Source: Pseudomonas marginalis (lineage in GTDB: Bacteria > Pseudomonadota > Gammaproteobacteria > Pseudomonadales > Pseudomonadaceae). From it: a stretch of DNA of 64,000 nucleotides. Location: the NCBI RefSeq assembly GCF_900105325.1, contig NZ_FNSU01000003.1:1488001-1552000 (forward strand). The letters are read 5' to 3'. The position numbers and the translations under genes were made by a program. The notes under the pieces are model-generated. The model had not been told where the DNA came from. It did no database searches and saw only the letters and a list, made by a program, of their open reading frames with translations. This document shows, piece after piece, positions 1-9,529 of this stretch (its first letter is position 1; each line of letters opens with the position of its first letter).

Positions 1-1464
1 CACCGCACGGGCATCCGCCAACGCTGGAAACACTTGGGTCGCAGCCAGGCGGTCGTCCAGCACACGCAGGAGCACCAGGGTATCGTCCAGACCGGGTGAC
101 GCGGGCGGCTGTGGCTTGAGCAGTTGCGCCAGTTGCACCAGCCGCTGGTGATTGATCGAATAACTGTGTGCCCACAGCCACCCCGCCGCGACAATGACCA
201 GGGAGGCGGCCAACGCCAGCAACCCTTGGTGTCGACGGATACGCTGTCGTTCCGGAGTTTGCAGCCCGGCGAGATTGGCCTCGGCAAAAATCACCCGGTT
301 GAACAGGCCCTGGACGAAGTAGGAACGCCTGTCGGCAGTCTGCGCACTCGTCAGGTAAAAGCCACGCAATCCGTTAATACGCTGAAAGCGATGAGAGGAG
401 AACGCAGACTCCACAAACAGGCACAAACGTTCACCGATTTGCGCAGCCTGCCGAGGAAAATCGAGCATCAGCCCGCGACGTTCGATATCGCGTTCCTGAT
501 GCAAACGCGCAATCAGCTCTGCTCCAAGGCGTTGCAGAAACGCCTCAAACGCTTCGCGAACCTGGGTGATCGCGGTACCGGCCGGACCTGTTGCCACGGG
601 TTCTCCCAGCAGGGCTTCGGCGCCGTCGCCCTGGGACGCATCAAAGAACTCGACAAAGCCCGGCAACCGGTCAGCCTGGGTCAATACCAGATAGATCGGC
701 ACATCCACATGCAGCATCTGCTGTACGTCCTGCAACCGGGTGTGCACGTGGCGCGCATGCAGGTCCAGGTCGCGATCATTGCTGCCAAGCAGCGTCTCCA
801 CCGCCAGCGTCACCACCACGCCATTGAGCGGGCGAGCCCTGCGCCGCAATCTGAGCTGGTCCAGAAACGTCGCCCAACCGGCCCCATCCACGGCACTGTC
901 GGGTTGGGCCAGGTAGCGCCCTGCGCTCTCGACAAGGACAGCTTCGTCGGCGAGATACCAATCAAAATACTGGGTTGCGCCCGGTGCCATCGCTTCCTCC
1001 CGATCCAGTGGGAACTGCGATCCGCAGGCGGCCAGCAGACAGGTTCTGCCGCTGCCCTGCTGGCCGAGCAACAGATACCACGGCAAGTCGTTGCGCCAAC
1101 GCTCATTGCGCTCGCCATAACGACGGGAGGTTTTCAGTGTGTGCAACGCCTCCTTGAAACGCCCCCGCACCTGCCTCCGCTCTTCGTCAATCAACCCCTT
1201 GCGTTGGTGGCGCTCCTGGTGCTCGCGCCGATTCAATCGTGCGGTACGGCGTGAGTCGACCATGACCATCGCTAACCCCCACAGCAGGAATAACCCGCTT
1301 ATGGTCAACAGACGAGCTGGAGCGCCCTGCCAGAAACGATGGTCGTCCACCGCCAGCAATGGCCCGAAAAACCACACCAGCAACGCGCTGGCGAACACCA
1401 CAAACAGGCTCCAGACCCAAGTCTTGCGCAGCGCCGTGCCCACGCCCTTGAAGAATGCGTTCAT
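1..1464 (-). CDS. tssM: T6SS membrane-complex protein TssM (IcmF/VasK), 3' part outside window
   Basis: Inner-membrane core protein of the T6SS envelope complex, working with TssL and TssJ. The frame is open from ATG 1464 to the window edge, giving 488 N-terminal residues of a protein usually longer than 1,100. Two transmembrane segments lie in the first 70 residues, then a cytoplasmic nucleotide-binding domain, then a third membrane segment near residues 413-430 (ALAASLVIVAAGWLW). The Walker A-like loop at residues 134-141 reads GQQGSGRT, with Arg where Lys is usual. It starts 15 bp after the tssL stop, so it is the distal gene of the operon within the window. The family call is secure; the missing C terminus cannot be judged. 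Confidence 0.95.
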   Translation of the reverse strand, partial: MNAFFKGVGTALRKTWVWSLFVVFASALLVWFFGPLLAVDDHRFWQGAPARLLTISGLFLLWGLAMVMVDSRRTARLNRREHQERHQRKGLIDEERRQVRGRFKEALHTLKTSRRYGERNERWRNDLPWYLLLGQQGSGRTCLLAACGSQFPLDREEAMAPGATQYFDWYLADEAVLVESAGRYLAQPDSAVDGAGWATFLDQLRLRRRARPLNGVVVTLAVETLLGSNDRDLDLHARHVHTRLQDVQQMLHVDVPIYLVLTQADRLPGFVEFFDASQGDGAEALLGEPVATGPAGTAITQVREAFEAFLQRLGAELIARLHQERDIERRGLMLDFPRQAAQIGERLCLFVESAFSSHRFQRINGLRGFYLTSAQTADRRSYFVQGLFNRVIFAEANLAGLQTPERQRIRRHQGLLALAASLVIVAAGWLWAHSYSINHQRLVQLAQLLKPQPPASPGLDDTLVLLRVLDDRLAATQVFPALADARAV

Positions 1465-1479
1465 TCATTGCTCCCAGCG

Positions 1480-2343
1480 TTACAACGGCGACCGTGTCTG
1501 ATCCGACGCCAAAGATTGAAAAGGTTGCAGCACCGCCATGCGTTCATTGCCCAATGCCCAGGCAAAGCCCAGGTACATGGCCAGCAAACAGGCGAGCGTG
1601 AAGACGACGACCCCGGCAGGGGAAAAGATGCGCAGCCCGGCACCCGGTGCCTGTGCTGCGGCAGCGGGCACAGACATCGGCGGGCGCTCACCGCGCACAT
1701 GCCGGATCTGTCGATACAAGCCATCTCGTACCGCTTCCAACTGCGGCCCGCCCCGCTCCATGACGCGGTATTTACCTTCAAACCCCAGTGACAGGCACAG
1801 GTACATCAACTCCAGCATTGCCAGGTTCTTGACGGGGTCGCGGGATAAGCGCTCCAGCAGTTGGAAGAATTTTTCGCCACCGAAGGTTTCGTTGTGAAAG
1901 CGGCTCAACAGGCTGGATTTCGACCAGTCACTGCGACTGCCCCACGGGGTAGTGACCACGGCTTCGTCAATAACGCTGCACAGCACATAGCGCGCCGACA
2001 TGACCTGCCTGTCCTCTGCACCCTGGTGCAAGGCATACGCTTCAAACGCCGTGATCCCCGACGACAACCGATCATTGAGGGCCTGCAAGCTTTCCCGGCC
2101 GGAACTGCGCTTGAGTCGAACGACCTGCGACAAGAGTTCCCAGGCGGCGGCCACCAGGACGTTGGGCCCGATCTTGAAACTCTGTGCCCCTTGCAGGCTG
2201 GCGGTGTAGATCATCCGGTCTTCCAACCGTTCGAAGCGCGGTGGCGATGGGAAGTCCGTCACCGGCGCCCCTGCGGGCGCGCGACCATCGAGGTCAAGCA
2301 GGATAGTTTTTTCGTCCTGCGGGTATTCGCTGTCCATTGTCAT
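1480..2343 (-). CDS. tssL: T6SS protein TssL (DotU/IcmH family)
   Basis: Inner-membrane partner of TssM that links the baseplate to the envelope complex. The 287-residue protein has the DotU-type cytoplasmic helical domain (roughly residues 45-210, including SVIDEAVVTTPWG) and one C-terminal anchor near residues 245-268 (VVVFTLACLLAMYLGFAWAL). No peptidoglycan-binding OmpA domain follows the anchor, so this is the short form of TssL. It sits 5 bp from the tssK stop and 15 bp before tssM in the usual H2-like order K-L-M. ATG 2343 and the in-frame ATG two codons later are both possible starts. Confidence 0.95.
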   Translation of the reverse strand: MTMDSEYPQDEKTILLDLDGRAPAGAPVTDFPSPPRFERLEDRMIYTASLQGAQSFKIGPNVLVAAAWELLSQVVRLKRSSGRESLQALNDRLSSGITAFEAYALHQGAEDRQVMSARYVLCSVIDEAVVTTPWGSRSDWSKSSLLSRFHNETFGGEKFFQLLERLSRDPVKNLAMLELMYLCLSLGFEGKYRVMERGGPQLEAVRDGLYRQIRHVRGERPPMSVPAAAAQAPGAGLRIFSPAGVVVFTLACLLAMYLGFAWALGNERMAVLQPFQSLASDQTRSPL

Positions 2344-2348
2344 GGCAT

Positions 2349-3677
2349 TCAGTTCCTGATGGCCCAGAAATTGAGTTTGAGTTCGGCAAACTCGCCACTG
2401 GCGTGGAAGGCAAAACCGCCCGATTGCTCCAGCTGCGTGATATCACGGGCACTGAGTTCGAGCATGAAATAGGTCTTGCCGGCATGGAACGGGATCTGTC
2501 GGGGCGCCACCGGCAGTGGCTTGACCTTGATGCCGGCCAGATGCAGATTGACCAGCTCGCGGATGCGCTCCACGGAGCCGATTTTCAAGTGCGCCGGAAG
2601 GCGGTGGCGCAGCTCCTCCGAATCGCACTGGGCAGTTGCCGCCAGAATGAATGTTGCGCTACCCAGCAGTTTGAGATCACTCACCGGACAGACCAGCACA
2701 CCATACTGTCGCGGCTCCAACGGGAGCTCAGTGGCGTGTTGTTCCAGCACCAACGACAGCACGGTGCGAATGCCTTCCATCAACCCACGAAAACTCGCCC
2801 CCTGCTCACCATGCTGGTAACGAGTCTCCAGTTGCGCGCGTTTGTTGTCGGTGGCGAACGTCGACAACTCGCCGAGGATCGACAACAACTGCCTGTACAA
2901 CACCTCCGGACGTACCTGGCTCTGACTCAGGAAGTGACGCAACACCAACTCGGTTCGATTGATCAGCTGCAGCATCAGGAAATCGCCGACCTGGGCCCCC
3001 TCCGATCCACCACCTCCCCGGATCCTCGCGGCGATCGCATCGCCTCGGGTGCCCAGCAGACTCAGCACTTCCTTGATACATGACGCGACATAGCCTGAGC
3101 CCTGCACATGGATAAACGCCGGTACGAAATCCGCGTCCAGCCGCACGCCGCCCTCGCGAGTCGAATCCAGCACCCGGGCAACCTGGAGTTTCACCTGCAA
3201 CGTGTCACTGGTTTGCTCCCCTAACAGCAATCGCAGGTCCGGGCGTGCACAGTTGATCCGGCAAAGGGAATCAAAGCCAGCATTCGAATCAGTGATCTCC
3301 GCTTCGCAGCTTACGTAGCGCGCCAGCACATCACTGTGCTCCTGCTGGCGCACTTCAACCTGATTGCCGATGGCCAACGGCAACGCCAGGTAAATGGCTT
3401 GCCCACTGGTGTGGGCAGGAACCTGCAACACCAGTGGCTCCATTACGCTGCTCAGCTCGAACAAGCTGCCATCGGGAAATACACCGCTGGCCTGGTTGAC
3501 GACTACCTTACCCAGGTTGAGGTACTGCACGTCGACGTCAAGGGTCAGGAATCCCCAACCATCAATGCCCAGCAAACGGGTACGGTTGAGTTGCTGGTGG
3601 TAGTAACGGTCGTTGTGCTGCAAGTGTTGGGGGCGCAGCAGCATGCCCTCCTGCCACACGACTTTATGAACCTGCAT
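2349..3677 (-). CDS. tssK: T6SS baseplate adaptor TssK
   Basis: TssK connects the baseplate wedge (TssE, F, G) to the TssJLM membrane complex. The 442-residue protein begins with the typical segment KVVWQEGMLLRPQHLQHNDR, close to the N terminus as in other family members, and has the usual family length. Its start overlaps the tssJ stop by 14 bp, suggesting translational coupling. It lies between tssJ and tssL as in the P. aeruginosa H2-T6SS. Nothing abnormal was seen in length or frame. Confidence 0.96.
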   Translation of the reverse strand: MQVHKVVWQEGMLLRPQHLQHNDRYYHQQLNRTRLLGIDGWGFLTLDVDVQYLNLGKVVVNQASGVFPDGSLFELSSVMEPLVLQVPAHTSGQAIYLALPLAIGNQVEVRQQEHSDVLARYVSCEAEITDSNAGFDSLCRINCARPDLRLLLGEQTSDTLQVKLQVARVLDSTREGGVRLDADFVPAFIHVQGSGYVASCIKEVLSLLGTRGDAIAARIRGGGGSEGAQVGDFLMLQLINRTELVLRHFLSQSQVRPEVLYRQLLSILGELSTFATDNKRAQLETRYQHGEQGASFRGLMEGIRTVLSLVLEQHATELPLEPRQYGVLVCPVSDLKLLGSATFILAATAQCDSEELRHRLPAHLKIGSVERIRELVNLHLAGIKVKPLPVAPRQIPFHAGKTYFMLELSARDITQLEQSGGFAFHASGEFAELKLNFWAIRN

Positions 3678-4173
3678 GTCTATCCTCCGACCTCCGGGCT
3701 TGAGGGGTAACGACGCGAACCCCGGACTCGTCGAGCATCAGCTCGACACGCGTCAGGCGCTGCCGGGCGACGGGCAGCACAAGCCGCCATTGCACATGGG
3801 GCAGGTCCCGGTAGGCAGCCACCACCCCGACATAACGACTCTGTGGTTCGACACTGAGCTTCAGCGCCAACCGCTCACCGGGGCGCAGCTCCAACTCCTC
3901 GCTGTTGACCCAGTCCTTGGGCAGCGCCTGCTCCGCGCGGCTATAGAGGGTGAAGAAATCAGCGTTTTCGAAAGCCACCGGGTGCCGCAGCTCCAGCAGG
4001 CGCACCACGATGGGAGACGGGCGACCGTGAAGATCGCGGTTGACGCCTTCGCTGGCGCTCAACGCCAGGTCCAGCTTGGTCAGGGTTGAATACGGTGAGA
4101 CGCTGGCACACCCGGTCAGCAAGCCGAGTACAAACAGCATTGACAGAACGGCAGCTCGATACATGACAGTCAT
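3664..4173 (-). CDS. tssJ: T6SS outer-membrane lipoprotein TssJ
   Basis: TssJ anchors the membrane complex in the outer membrane and binds the periplasmic part of TssM. The 169-residue protein has a lipoprotein signal peptide ending in the lipobox LLTGC, with the modified Cys near residue 22, followed by a compact beta-sandwich-sized domain. The residue after Cys is Ala, compatible with outer-membrane sorting. The start overlaps the preceding FHA gene by 4 bp (ATGA), so the two are probably translationally coupled. Confidence 0.94.
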   Translation of the reverse strand: MTVMYRAAVLSMLFVLGLLTGCASVSPYSTLTKLDLALSASEGVNRDLHGRPSPIVVRLLELRHPVAFENADFFTLYSRAEQALPKDWVNSEELELRPGERLALKLSVEPQSRYVGVVAAYRDLPHVQWRLVLPVARQRLTRVELMLDESGVRVVTPQARRSEDRHAGS

Positions 4174-5354
4174 CCCGGATAAGCCGCATGCAGCGTGGCG
4201 ACCAGGCGCACCTGCTCCGCGTAGGCTTTGGAAAATTCGTTACGCAACAGCTGCTCGCCCAAGGGTTGCTCGTCGATAAGGTGTCGGTAATGGCGCTGGT
4301 AGGCCCGCCAGTGGGCTCCATCGGTAGAGAACCTGGCCGGCATGTCCTGGCGCTCGAAGCACAGCAATAGATGGCTTGGTGCAAATGCCTCCACAGCGCC
4401 ACGTATTGCAGCACGGCAAGCCACGACCAAGGCCAGCTGGTGGATTTGCATTTCCCGGAATGCCTGGGCGACCGCTACCTCTGCAGGCAGCGGGCCCGGC
4501 TCAGCGAGGCCCAACAGTGAGGCCAGGGCAGACGGGGTATCGGTGCAATCCTTCAAGGGGTTGTGACTCTTAATGGCAGGCACGGTCCAACCGAGGTTCA
4601 ACTCGCCGTTCAGCTCATCGCGAGTACGCAGACTCTGCTGCAGCCCTTCGATGGTTTGCCTGAACAGGCCAGCCACCTTGATCGCCAGGGCTTCGCATGC
4701 CTGGGTATCGAGCGTATCCAGGGGCACGCCCATCGCGTCCGCGAACTGCGACCAGAATGGGGCACGACTGGCTGCAGTCACCTGGGCGGGTTGAGTCGAG
4801 GCCTCTTCCGTTACTGGCTCGGCCCATCTCGGCACGATCAAGTGATCCCGTTCCAGGGGGCAGTGGGACAGTGCGCAGGCCGCCCTCGCAGCCGAGAGTT
4901 TCAGCGCCTCCGGATCCCCGGGTGAGCTGCCATGCACCTGCTCGGTATCGAGTGCGTGCAAGGGGTCAAGCACCAAAAACGCGTCATCCGGAATCGTATC
5001 GTTGCCGAAAAACATCTGCCGGCCATTTTGTCTCCCGGGCGCCACAAGTCGTGCACGGATATCCACTGGCCCCAGTTGGTAGACATCACCCTCGCTGATC
5101 AGTCGTGCCTGCCCCTTGCACAAACGCTCCGCGCTGCCCGACACGCCAATGCCATTGCTGCTGATGTCGGTAAAAAAATACTGGCCATCCCGGTAACTGA
5201 CCAGGCCATGATGACTGGAGAGCAAGCGACTGGCGTCGGGGATGACCCAGTCACAGCCGATCCCGCGGCCGATCACGCCGCCGACGCCGTCGAATGTCTT
5301 ACAGGATGCAGGCTCACCGCTTCCGGTATTGCACACCTCTAACACTAGTTGCAT
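4170..5354 (-). CDS. tagH: T6SS forkhead-associated protein TagH/Fha
   Basis: FHA-domain protein of the T6SS regulatory module; family members read phosphothreonine signals, and in P. aeruginosa they partner a Stk/Stp kinase-phosphatase pair. ATG 5354 is chosen over an upstream start because it is preceded by GGAG and leads straight into the FHA domain (about residues 5-100, with GVIGRGIGCDWVIPD and SNGIG). A longer helical C-terminal region follows. The protein is 394 residues. Stk/Stp genes, if present, would lie beyond tssM outside the window. It sits between the small lipoprotein and tssJ. Confidence 0.9.
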   Translation of the reverse strand: MQLVLEVCNTGSGEPASCKTFDGVGGVIGRGIGCDWVIPDASRLLSSHHGLVSYRDGQYFFTDISSNGIGVSGSAERLCKGQARLISEGDVYQLGPVDIRARLVAPGRQNGRQMFFGNDTIPDDAFLVLDPLHALDTEQVHGSSPGDPEALKLSAARAACALSHCPLERDHLIVPRWAEPVTEEASTQPAQVTAASRAPFWSQFADAMGVPLDTLDTQACEALAIKVAGLFRQTIEGLQQSLRTRDELNGELNLGWTVPAIKSHNPLKDCTDTPSALASLLGLAEPGPLPAEVAVAQAFREMQIHQLALVVACRAAIRGAVEAFAPSHLLLCFERQDMPARFSTDGAHWRAYQRHYRHLIDEQPLGEQLLRNEFSKAYAEQVRLVATLHAAYPG

Positions 5355-5370
5355 GACAAGGCTCCGCTGT

Positions 5371-5502
5371 TCAATCGCTGCGACGTGTCGCCTGGGGGTC
5401 ACCCAGCGGACGGTAGTCAGCGTCATCAAAAACGTAATTGGCGTTGCAGCCGCTCAACAAGCACAGGACAAGCCCCCAGGCTTTCCAAGTACGAAGTGGC
5501 AT
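5371..5502 (-). CDS. Small T6SS-linked lipoprotein (OrfX-like)
   Basis: Tiny predicted lipoprotein of 43 residues: a basic N terminus (MPLRTWK), a hydrophobic stretch and the lipobox LLSGC, then about 24 mature residues. ATG 5502 follows GGAG seven bases upstream; longer in-frame starts at 5550 and 5568 lack this. Its place between the sigma-54 activator and the FHA gene matches the position of the small orfX (PA1664) of the P. aeruginosa H2 cluster, as I recall that locus. Function unknown. The sequence supports only that it is a short lipoprotein in the T6SS operon. Confidence 0.7.
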   Translation of the reverse strand: MPLRTWKAWGLVLCLLSGCNANYVFDDADYRPLGDPQATRRSD

Positions 5503-5561
5503 CAGGTATCTCCAATGAAAGTAAGGCCGGCGGCGAAGAGTGGAAGCCATATGTGCACCAT

Positions 5562-7094
5562 TCAGCATCCCCCTCGGACATCGCCGCCAGGGATGTTCAA
5601 GCGTGTAAGTCGGTAAAGCAGGGTGCGGCGTGCGAGCCCCAACTCACGTGCCGTACGGGTCCGGTTGCCACGGTTCTTGTGCAGGCAGTCGATCAGGAAT
5701 ACCCGTTCAACCCGCTCCAGGCGCTGGCGCAACGTCGCGCCGACGGCTGTAGGGGTCGACGCGGGCGCCAGGGACAGGTGTTCAGGCAGCACCACTGCGT
5801 CGTAACACAGCAGTACCGCGCGCTCCACCAGACATTTGAGTTCACGGACATTCCCGGGAAAAGCGTGGCACGACAGTTGATCCAAGGCCGCAGCAGACCA
5901 CTCCACCGGCGAGAGCCCCAGCGCAGCGCAGGCCGATTGCGAGAACTGTCGCGCCAACAGCAGCACATCTGCGTCGCGTTCGCGCAAGGCCGGCAATTCG
6001 ATCGGGAACTGCGCCAGTCGGTAGTACAGGTCCTCGCGAAAACTACCCTCCGCCACCATTGCAGCCAGATCACGATGGGTCGCTGCGATAATTCGCACAT
6101 CGACCTTATGGGCCGCATCGGCTCCCAACGGGCGAACCTCGCCTTCCTGCAACACCCGCAGCAGCTTGGCCTGGAGTGACAGCGGCATATCGCCGATTTC
6201 GTCGAGGAGCAACGTGCCGCCATCGGCGGCGTCAAATAGCCCCGCATGGTTACGTTCGGCGCCTGTAAAGGCGCCCCTGCGATAACCGAATAGCTCGCTC
6301 TCCAGCAGACCCTCGGGAAAGGCCGCACAGTTCTGCACCACAAAGGCTTTGCTACGGCGCGCCCCGGCAGCATGGATGGCCCGTGCCACCACCTCCTTGC
6401 CGGTTCCGGTCTCCCCGCGCAGCAGCACCGTGCAGGGCGCATTCAGCACCTTGCCGATCAGCCGGTAGGTTTCTTCCATGGCTGCGCTGTTGCCGATCAG
6501 CCCATACTTCATACGCGCCGAGGGTAGACAAGGCCTGGCCTGGGAGCCGTTGTGCGGCGGACGCACACGTCGCAACAGCGCCAGTTGACTCAAGGCGAAG
6601 CTTGCCAGTTGGCTTAACGATGGTCCGTAGTCCAGGAGCAATTTCGACCGCTGGCTGGCGCACAGCAATAGACCGGCAACGGCCTTGTGGCGACCGAACA
6701 GCGGCAGGCATATCAACGAGTGCCAGGGCGTAGCTGTCGCGGGTAGAAAACCGCTTTCGTACACACTGTCGTCCAGGTTCTCCACGCTCAGGATGCTGGG
6801 ATGGCCGAGCACGTGACGCAACAGTTGCTGATGCTGAAAGTCGGCGCCGCAAGCACCCTCGCCGAGGGGCAATGCGCCAGGCAAATACTGGGCAATCAAG
6901 TCCAGCCGACCCGTGACCTCGTCCCGCCAATATAACTGGCCGAGTTCGCATTCACTCAGTTGCGCAGCCGCGGCAACACACAGGCCTGGCAGCGTTGTCT
7001 CGTCACCCTCGATGCCCATTCGGGTGAACCAGGCCAACAACGTCTCGGCGTATGCCAGGGGCTGGGGTAAAGGGGCAAGCACATCGTTCATCAT
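5562..7094 (-). CDS. vasH: Sigma-54-dependent activator of the T6SS (Sfa/VasH type)
   Basis: Enhancer-binding protein expected to activate sigma-54 promoters of T6SS genes. The 510-residue protein has an N-terminal GAF-like sensory region (about 1-170), an AAA+ domain with Walker A GETGTGKE, the sigma-54 contact loop GAFTGA near residue 274 and the Walker B segment LLLDEIGD, and a C-terminal Fis-type helix-turn-helix (RTARELGLARRTLLYRL). Its start overlaps the tssH stop by 4 bp (ATGA). No receiver domain is present, so control is probably by the GAF region. The obvious target is the sigma-54 promoter in front of hcp (inference). Confidence 0.93.
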   Translation of the reverse strand: MMNDVLAPLPQPLAYAETLLAWFTRMGIEGDETTLPGLCVAAAAQLSECELGQLYWRDEVTGRLDLIAQYLPGALPLGEGACGADFQHQQLLRHVLGHPSILSVENLDDSVYESGFLPATATPWHSLICLPLFGRHKAVAGLLLCASQRSKLLLDYGPSLSQLASFALSQLALLRRVRPPHNGSQARPCLPSARMKYGLIGNSAAMEETYRLIGKVLNAPCTVLLRGETGTGKEVVARAIHAAGARRSKAFVVQNCAAFPEGLLESELFGYRRGAFTGAERNHAGLFDAADGGTLLLDEIGDMPLSLQAKLLRVLQEGEVRPLGADAAHKVDVRIIAATHRDLAAMVAEGSFREDLYYRLAQFPIELPALRERDADVLLLARQFSQSACAALGLSPVEWSAAALDQLSCHAFPGNVRELKCLVERAVLLCYDAVVLPEHLSLAPASTPTAVGATLRQRLERVERVFLIDCLHKNRGNRTRTARELGLARRTLLYRLTRLNIPGGDVRGGC

Positions 7095-9523
7095 TGGCTG
7101 AACTCACAGATCGGCAGCCCGTCACCATCCAGGCAGGCGTGGGCCCGCGACAGCGGCTCACCCGTCGCCACCGCCCCAAGCAGTCGATCGACCATCTGCG
7201 GCAACAGGTGGATCTCGATCCATTGGTCGATGTACCGCGCTCCGCTGTCGCTATGGACGCACCGCTCAGCCATATGCGTGACCAGTTCGGTCGTATAGCT
7301 CAAGGCCAGCTTGCGTGACTGCAACCTTCGCCCAAGACGGTCAAGCTTGAGTCTTGCCAGGTCATGCAACACAGCGCCCATCAACGGGTAATAGGGCACG
7401 ACTCGCATCCGGGCGAGCAGTGCCGGTTTGAAATAGTCGCGCAGCAGAGGGTGAATTGCGTCCTGCAGCACCTGGGTGCCAGGTCGTCGGCCGCCTTCAC
7501 ATAAGTCGATAATGCAATCGCTGCCCAGGTTGGAAGTCATCAGGATCAGCGTATTGCGAAAATCGATTTCCCGGCCTTCGCCATCATTGACCAGCCCCTT
7601 GTCGAAGATCTGATAGAACAGGTTCAACACCTCCGGGTCGGCCTTTTCGACTTCGTCGAGCAGCACCACCGAATAGGGGCGCCGGCGCACGGCTTCCGTC
7701 AGCACCCCGCCCTCTCCATAGCCGACATAACCGGGAGGTGCGCCAATCAGCCGAGACAGGGCGTGTTTTTCCTGAAACTCCGACATGTTGAGGGTGGTGA
7801 CAAAACGTTCGCCGCCATACAGCAAATCACCCAGGGCCAGCGCCGTTTCGGTCTTGCCCACACCACTTGGGCCCACCAACAGAAACACACCGACCGGCGC
7901 ATCGGCCTTGTTCAGTCCGGCAGCCACCGCGCGCAGGTTGCGGTCAAGCGCCTGTATGGCAGGTTCCTGGCCGAGAATGCGCGACCGCAGCGCATCGGCA
8001 ACCCCCAGCACCGATGCACTGTGCTCAAGGGACAGTTGTTCAACCGGAATGCCCGTCCAGGTACTGATGACCTCTGCCACCAGGCGAGGGCATACGCGCA
8101 CCGGCTCCTCCAGTGCGCGCTGTGCAAGCCAGCGCTGCTGCCGATGTTGACGTTCGCTCTCGACAGCCGCCAAGCGCAGGCCCAGCGCTTGCGCAGACTG
8201 CTCATCAACTGGCAGCCCCGCATCCCTGTCTCGATTCAGTGCCTCGCGCTGGCGCGAGCCTTCAGCCTGTTCGGTACACAGGCGTTCCAATGCCTCGGGC
8301 ACCGTCAACTGGTTGATGCGCGCACGTGCGCAGGCGGTGTCCAGCACATCCACGGCCTTATCGGGCAACTGACGCCCTGCCAGGTAGCGGGCGCTCATCT
8401 GCGCCGCCGCGACGACGGCATCGTCACGTATATGCACGCCATGGCTGGATTCGTAGGCCGGGACCAGCCCGCGCAGGATCGAAGTCGCCTGTTCAACGCT
8501 GGGCTCGCCAACCAGCACAGGCTGGAAACGCCGCGCCAAGGCCGGGTCTTTTTCAAAGTATTTCTTGTATTCGCCCCAAGTCGTAGCCGCGACGGTCCGC
8601 AACTCACCGCGGGCCAGGGCCGGCTTGAGCAGGTTGGCGGCATCGCCGGCCCCCGCCCCCACCAGGGTATGCGCTTCATCGATAAACAGAATCACCGGTG
8701 TCGGCGCGGCATTCACCTCGTCAATCACGCCGTTGAGACGCCGCTCGAACTCGCCCTTGATGCTGGCACCGGCTTGCAGCAGTGCCATGTCCAGGGTCAG
8801 CACACGCACACCCTTGAGTGGCTCCGGCACCTGCGTGCTGGCGATGCGCAGGGCAAGGCCTTCGACAACCGCGGTCTTGCCCACCCCGGCCTCGCCGACA
8901 AGGATCGGATTGTTCTTGCGCCGCCGCATAAGGATGTCGATCAGTTGGCGGATCTCACCCTCGCGACACAGCACCGGGTCGATACGCCCTTCCTGGGCCT
9001 GGCGTGTCAGATCATGGGTAAAGCGCGCCAGCAGTGACTCGCCGCCTGCTGCCGGGCAGATGTCAGGCCCCTGGTCCAGCACAAACCCGTGTATACGCTG
9101 TGCATCCAAACGGCTCAACAACGCGTGATAGCCGGTGCCTGCGTGCTGCAGCGGGTGGCGCAACAACGCCAGTAACAGTGCACCGTGGTCCACGACGCTC
9201 TGGCGCAACTCCAGATGGGCAACCATCAACGCCTGTTGTAACCACTGCACGAGGGCCGGGGCGAACACCGGATTACGCGTGGCACTTGCCTGCCCCTTGG
9301 GCTGCAGCGTTGCTTGCAGCGTCTGCGCCTCGATCCCGGCGTCGGCCAAGGCTCGTATCAAAAGCCCCCTGGGACGTTCCAGCTGGGTCAGTAGCAGGTC
9401 TTCCACCAGGACCTCCCTGCCACCTCGCGTCACGCAACGTTCGGCCGAGCGCTCCAGGTCCTGACGGACTGCGGGCGTCAATGTCAGGATCAGCTGTTGC
9501 AGGTCTACATTCATCATGATCAT
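7091..9523 (-). CDS. tssH: T6SS AAA+ ATPase TssH (ClpV)
   Basis: ClpV disassembles the contracted TssB-TssC sheath. The 810-residue protein has a Clp N-domain, then two AAA+ modules with Walker A motifs GEAGVGKT (residues 210-217) and GPSGVGKT (551-558). Walker B-type segments (VILFIDEAH; SVVLLDEVEKA) and the C-terminal Clp small domain are present. It is at the short end for ClpV proteins, which often exceed 850 residues. An alternative start three codons downstream (ATG 9514) is possible. It starts 6 bp after the tssG stop. Confidence 0.96.
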   Translation of the reverse strand: MIMMNVDLQQLILTLTPAVRQDLERSAERCVTRGGREVLVEDLLLTQLERPRGLLIRALADAGIEAQTLQATLQPKGQASATRNPVFAPALVQWLQQALMVAHLELRQSVVDHGALLLALLRHPLQHAGTGYHALLSRLDAQRIHGFVLDQGPDICPAAGGESLLARFTHDLTRQAQEGRIDPVLCREGEIRQLIDILMRRRKNNPILVGEAGVGKTAVVEGLALRIASTQVPEPLKGVRVLTLDMALLQAGASIKGEFERRLNGVIDEVNAAPTPVILFIDEAHTLVGAGAGDAANLLKPALARGELRTVAATTWGEYKKYFEKDPALARRFQPVLVGEPSVEQATSILRGLVPAYESSHGVHIRDDAVVAAAQMSARYLAGRQLPDKAVDVLDTACARARINQLTVPEALERLCTEQAEGSRQREALNRDRDAGLPVDEQSAQALGLRLAAVESERQHRQQRWLAQRALEEPVRVCPRLVAEVISTWTGIPVEQLSLEHSASVLGVADALRSRILGQEPAIQALDRNLRAVAAGLNKADAPVGVFLLVGPSGVGKTETALALGDLLYGGERFVTTLNMSEFQEKHALSRLIGAPPGYVGYGEGGVLTEAVRRRPYSVVLLDEVEKADPEVLNLFYQIFDKGLVNDGEGREIDFRNTLILMTSNLGSDCIIDLCEGGRRPGTQVLQDAIHPLLRDYFKPALLARMRVVPYYPLMGAVLHDLARLKLDRLGRRLQSRKLALSYTTELVTHMAERCVHSDSGARYIDQWIEIHLLPQMVDRLLGAVATGEPLSRAHACLDGDGLPICEFSQ

Positions 9524-9529
9524 TGTTCC

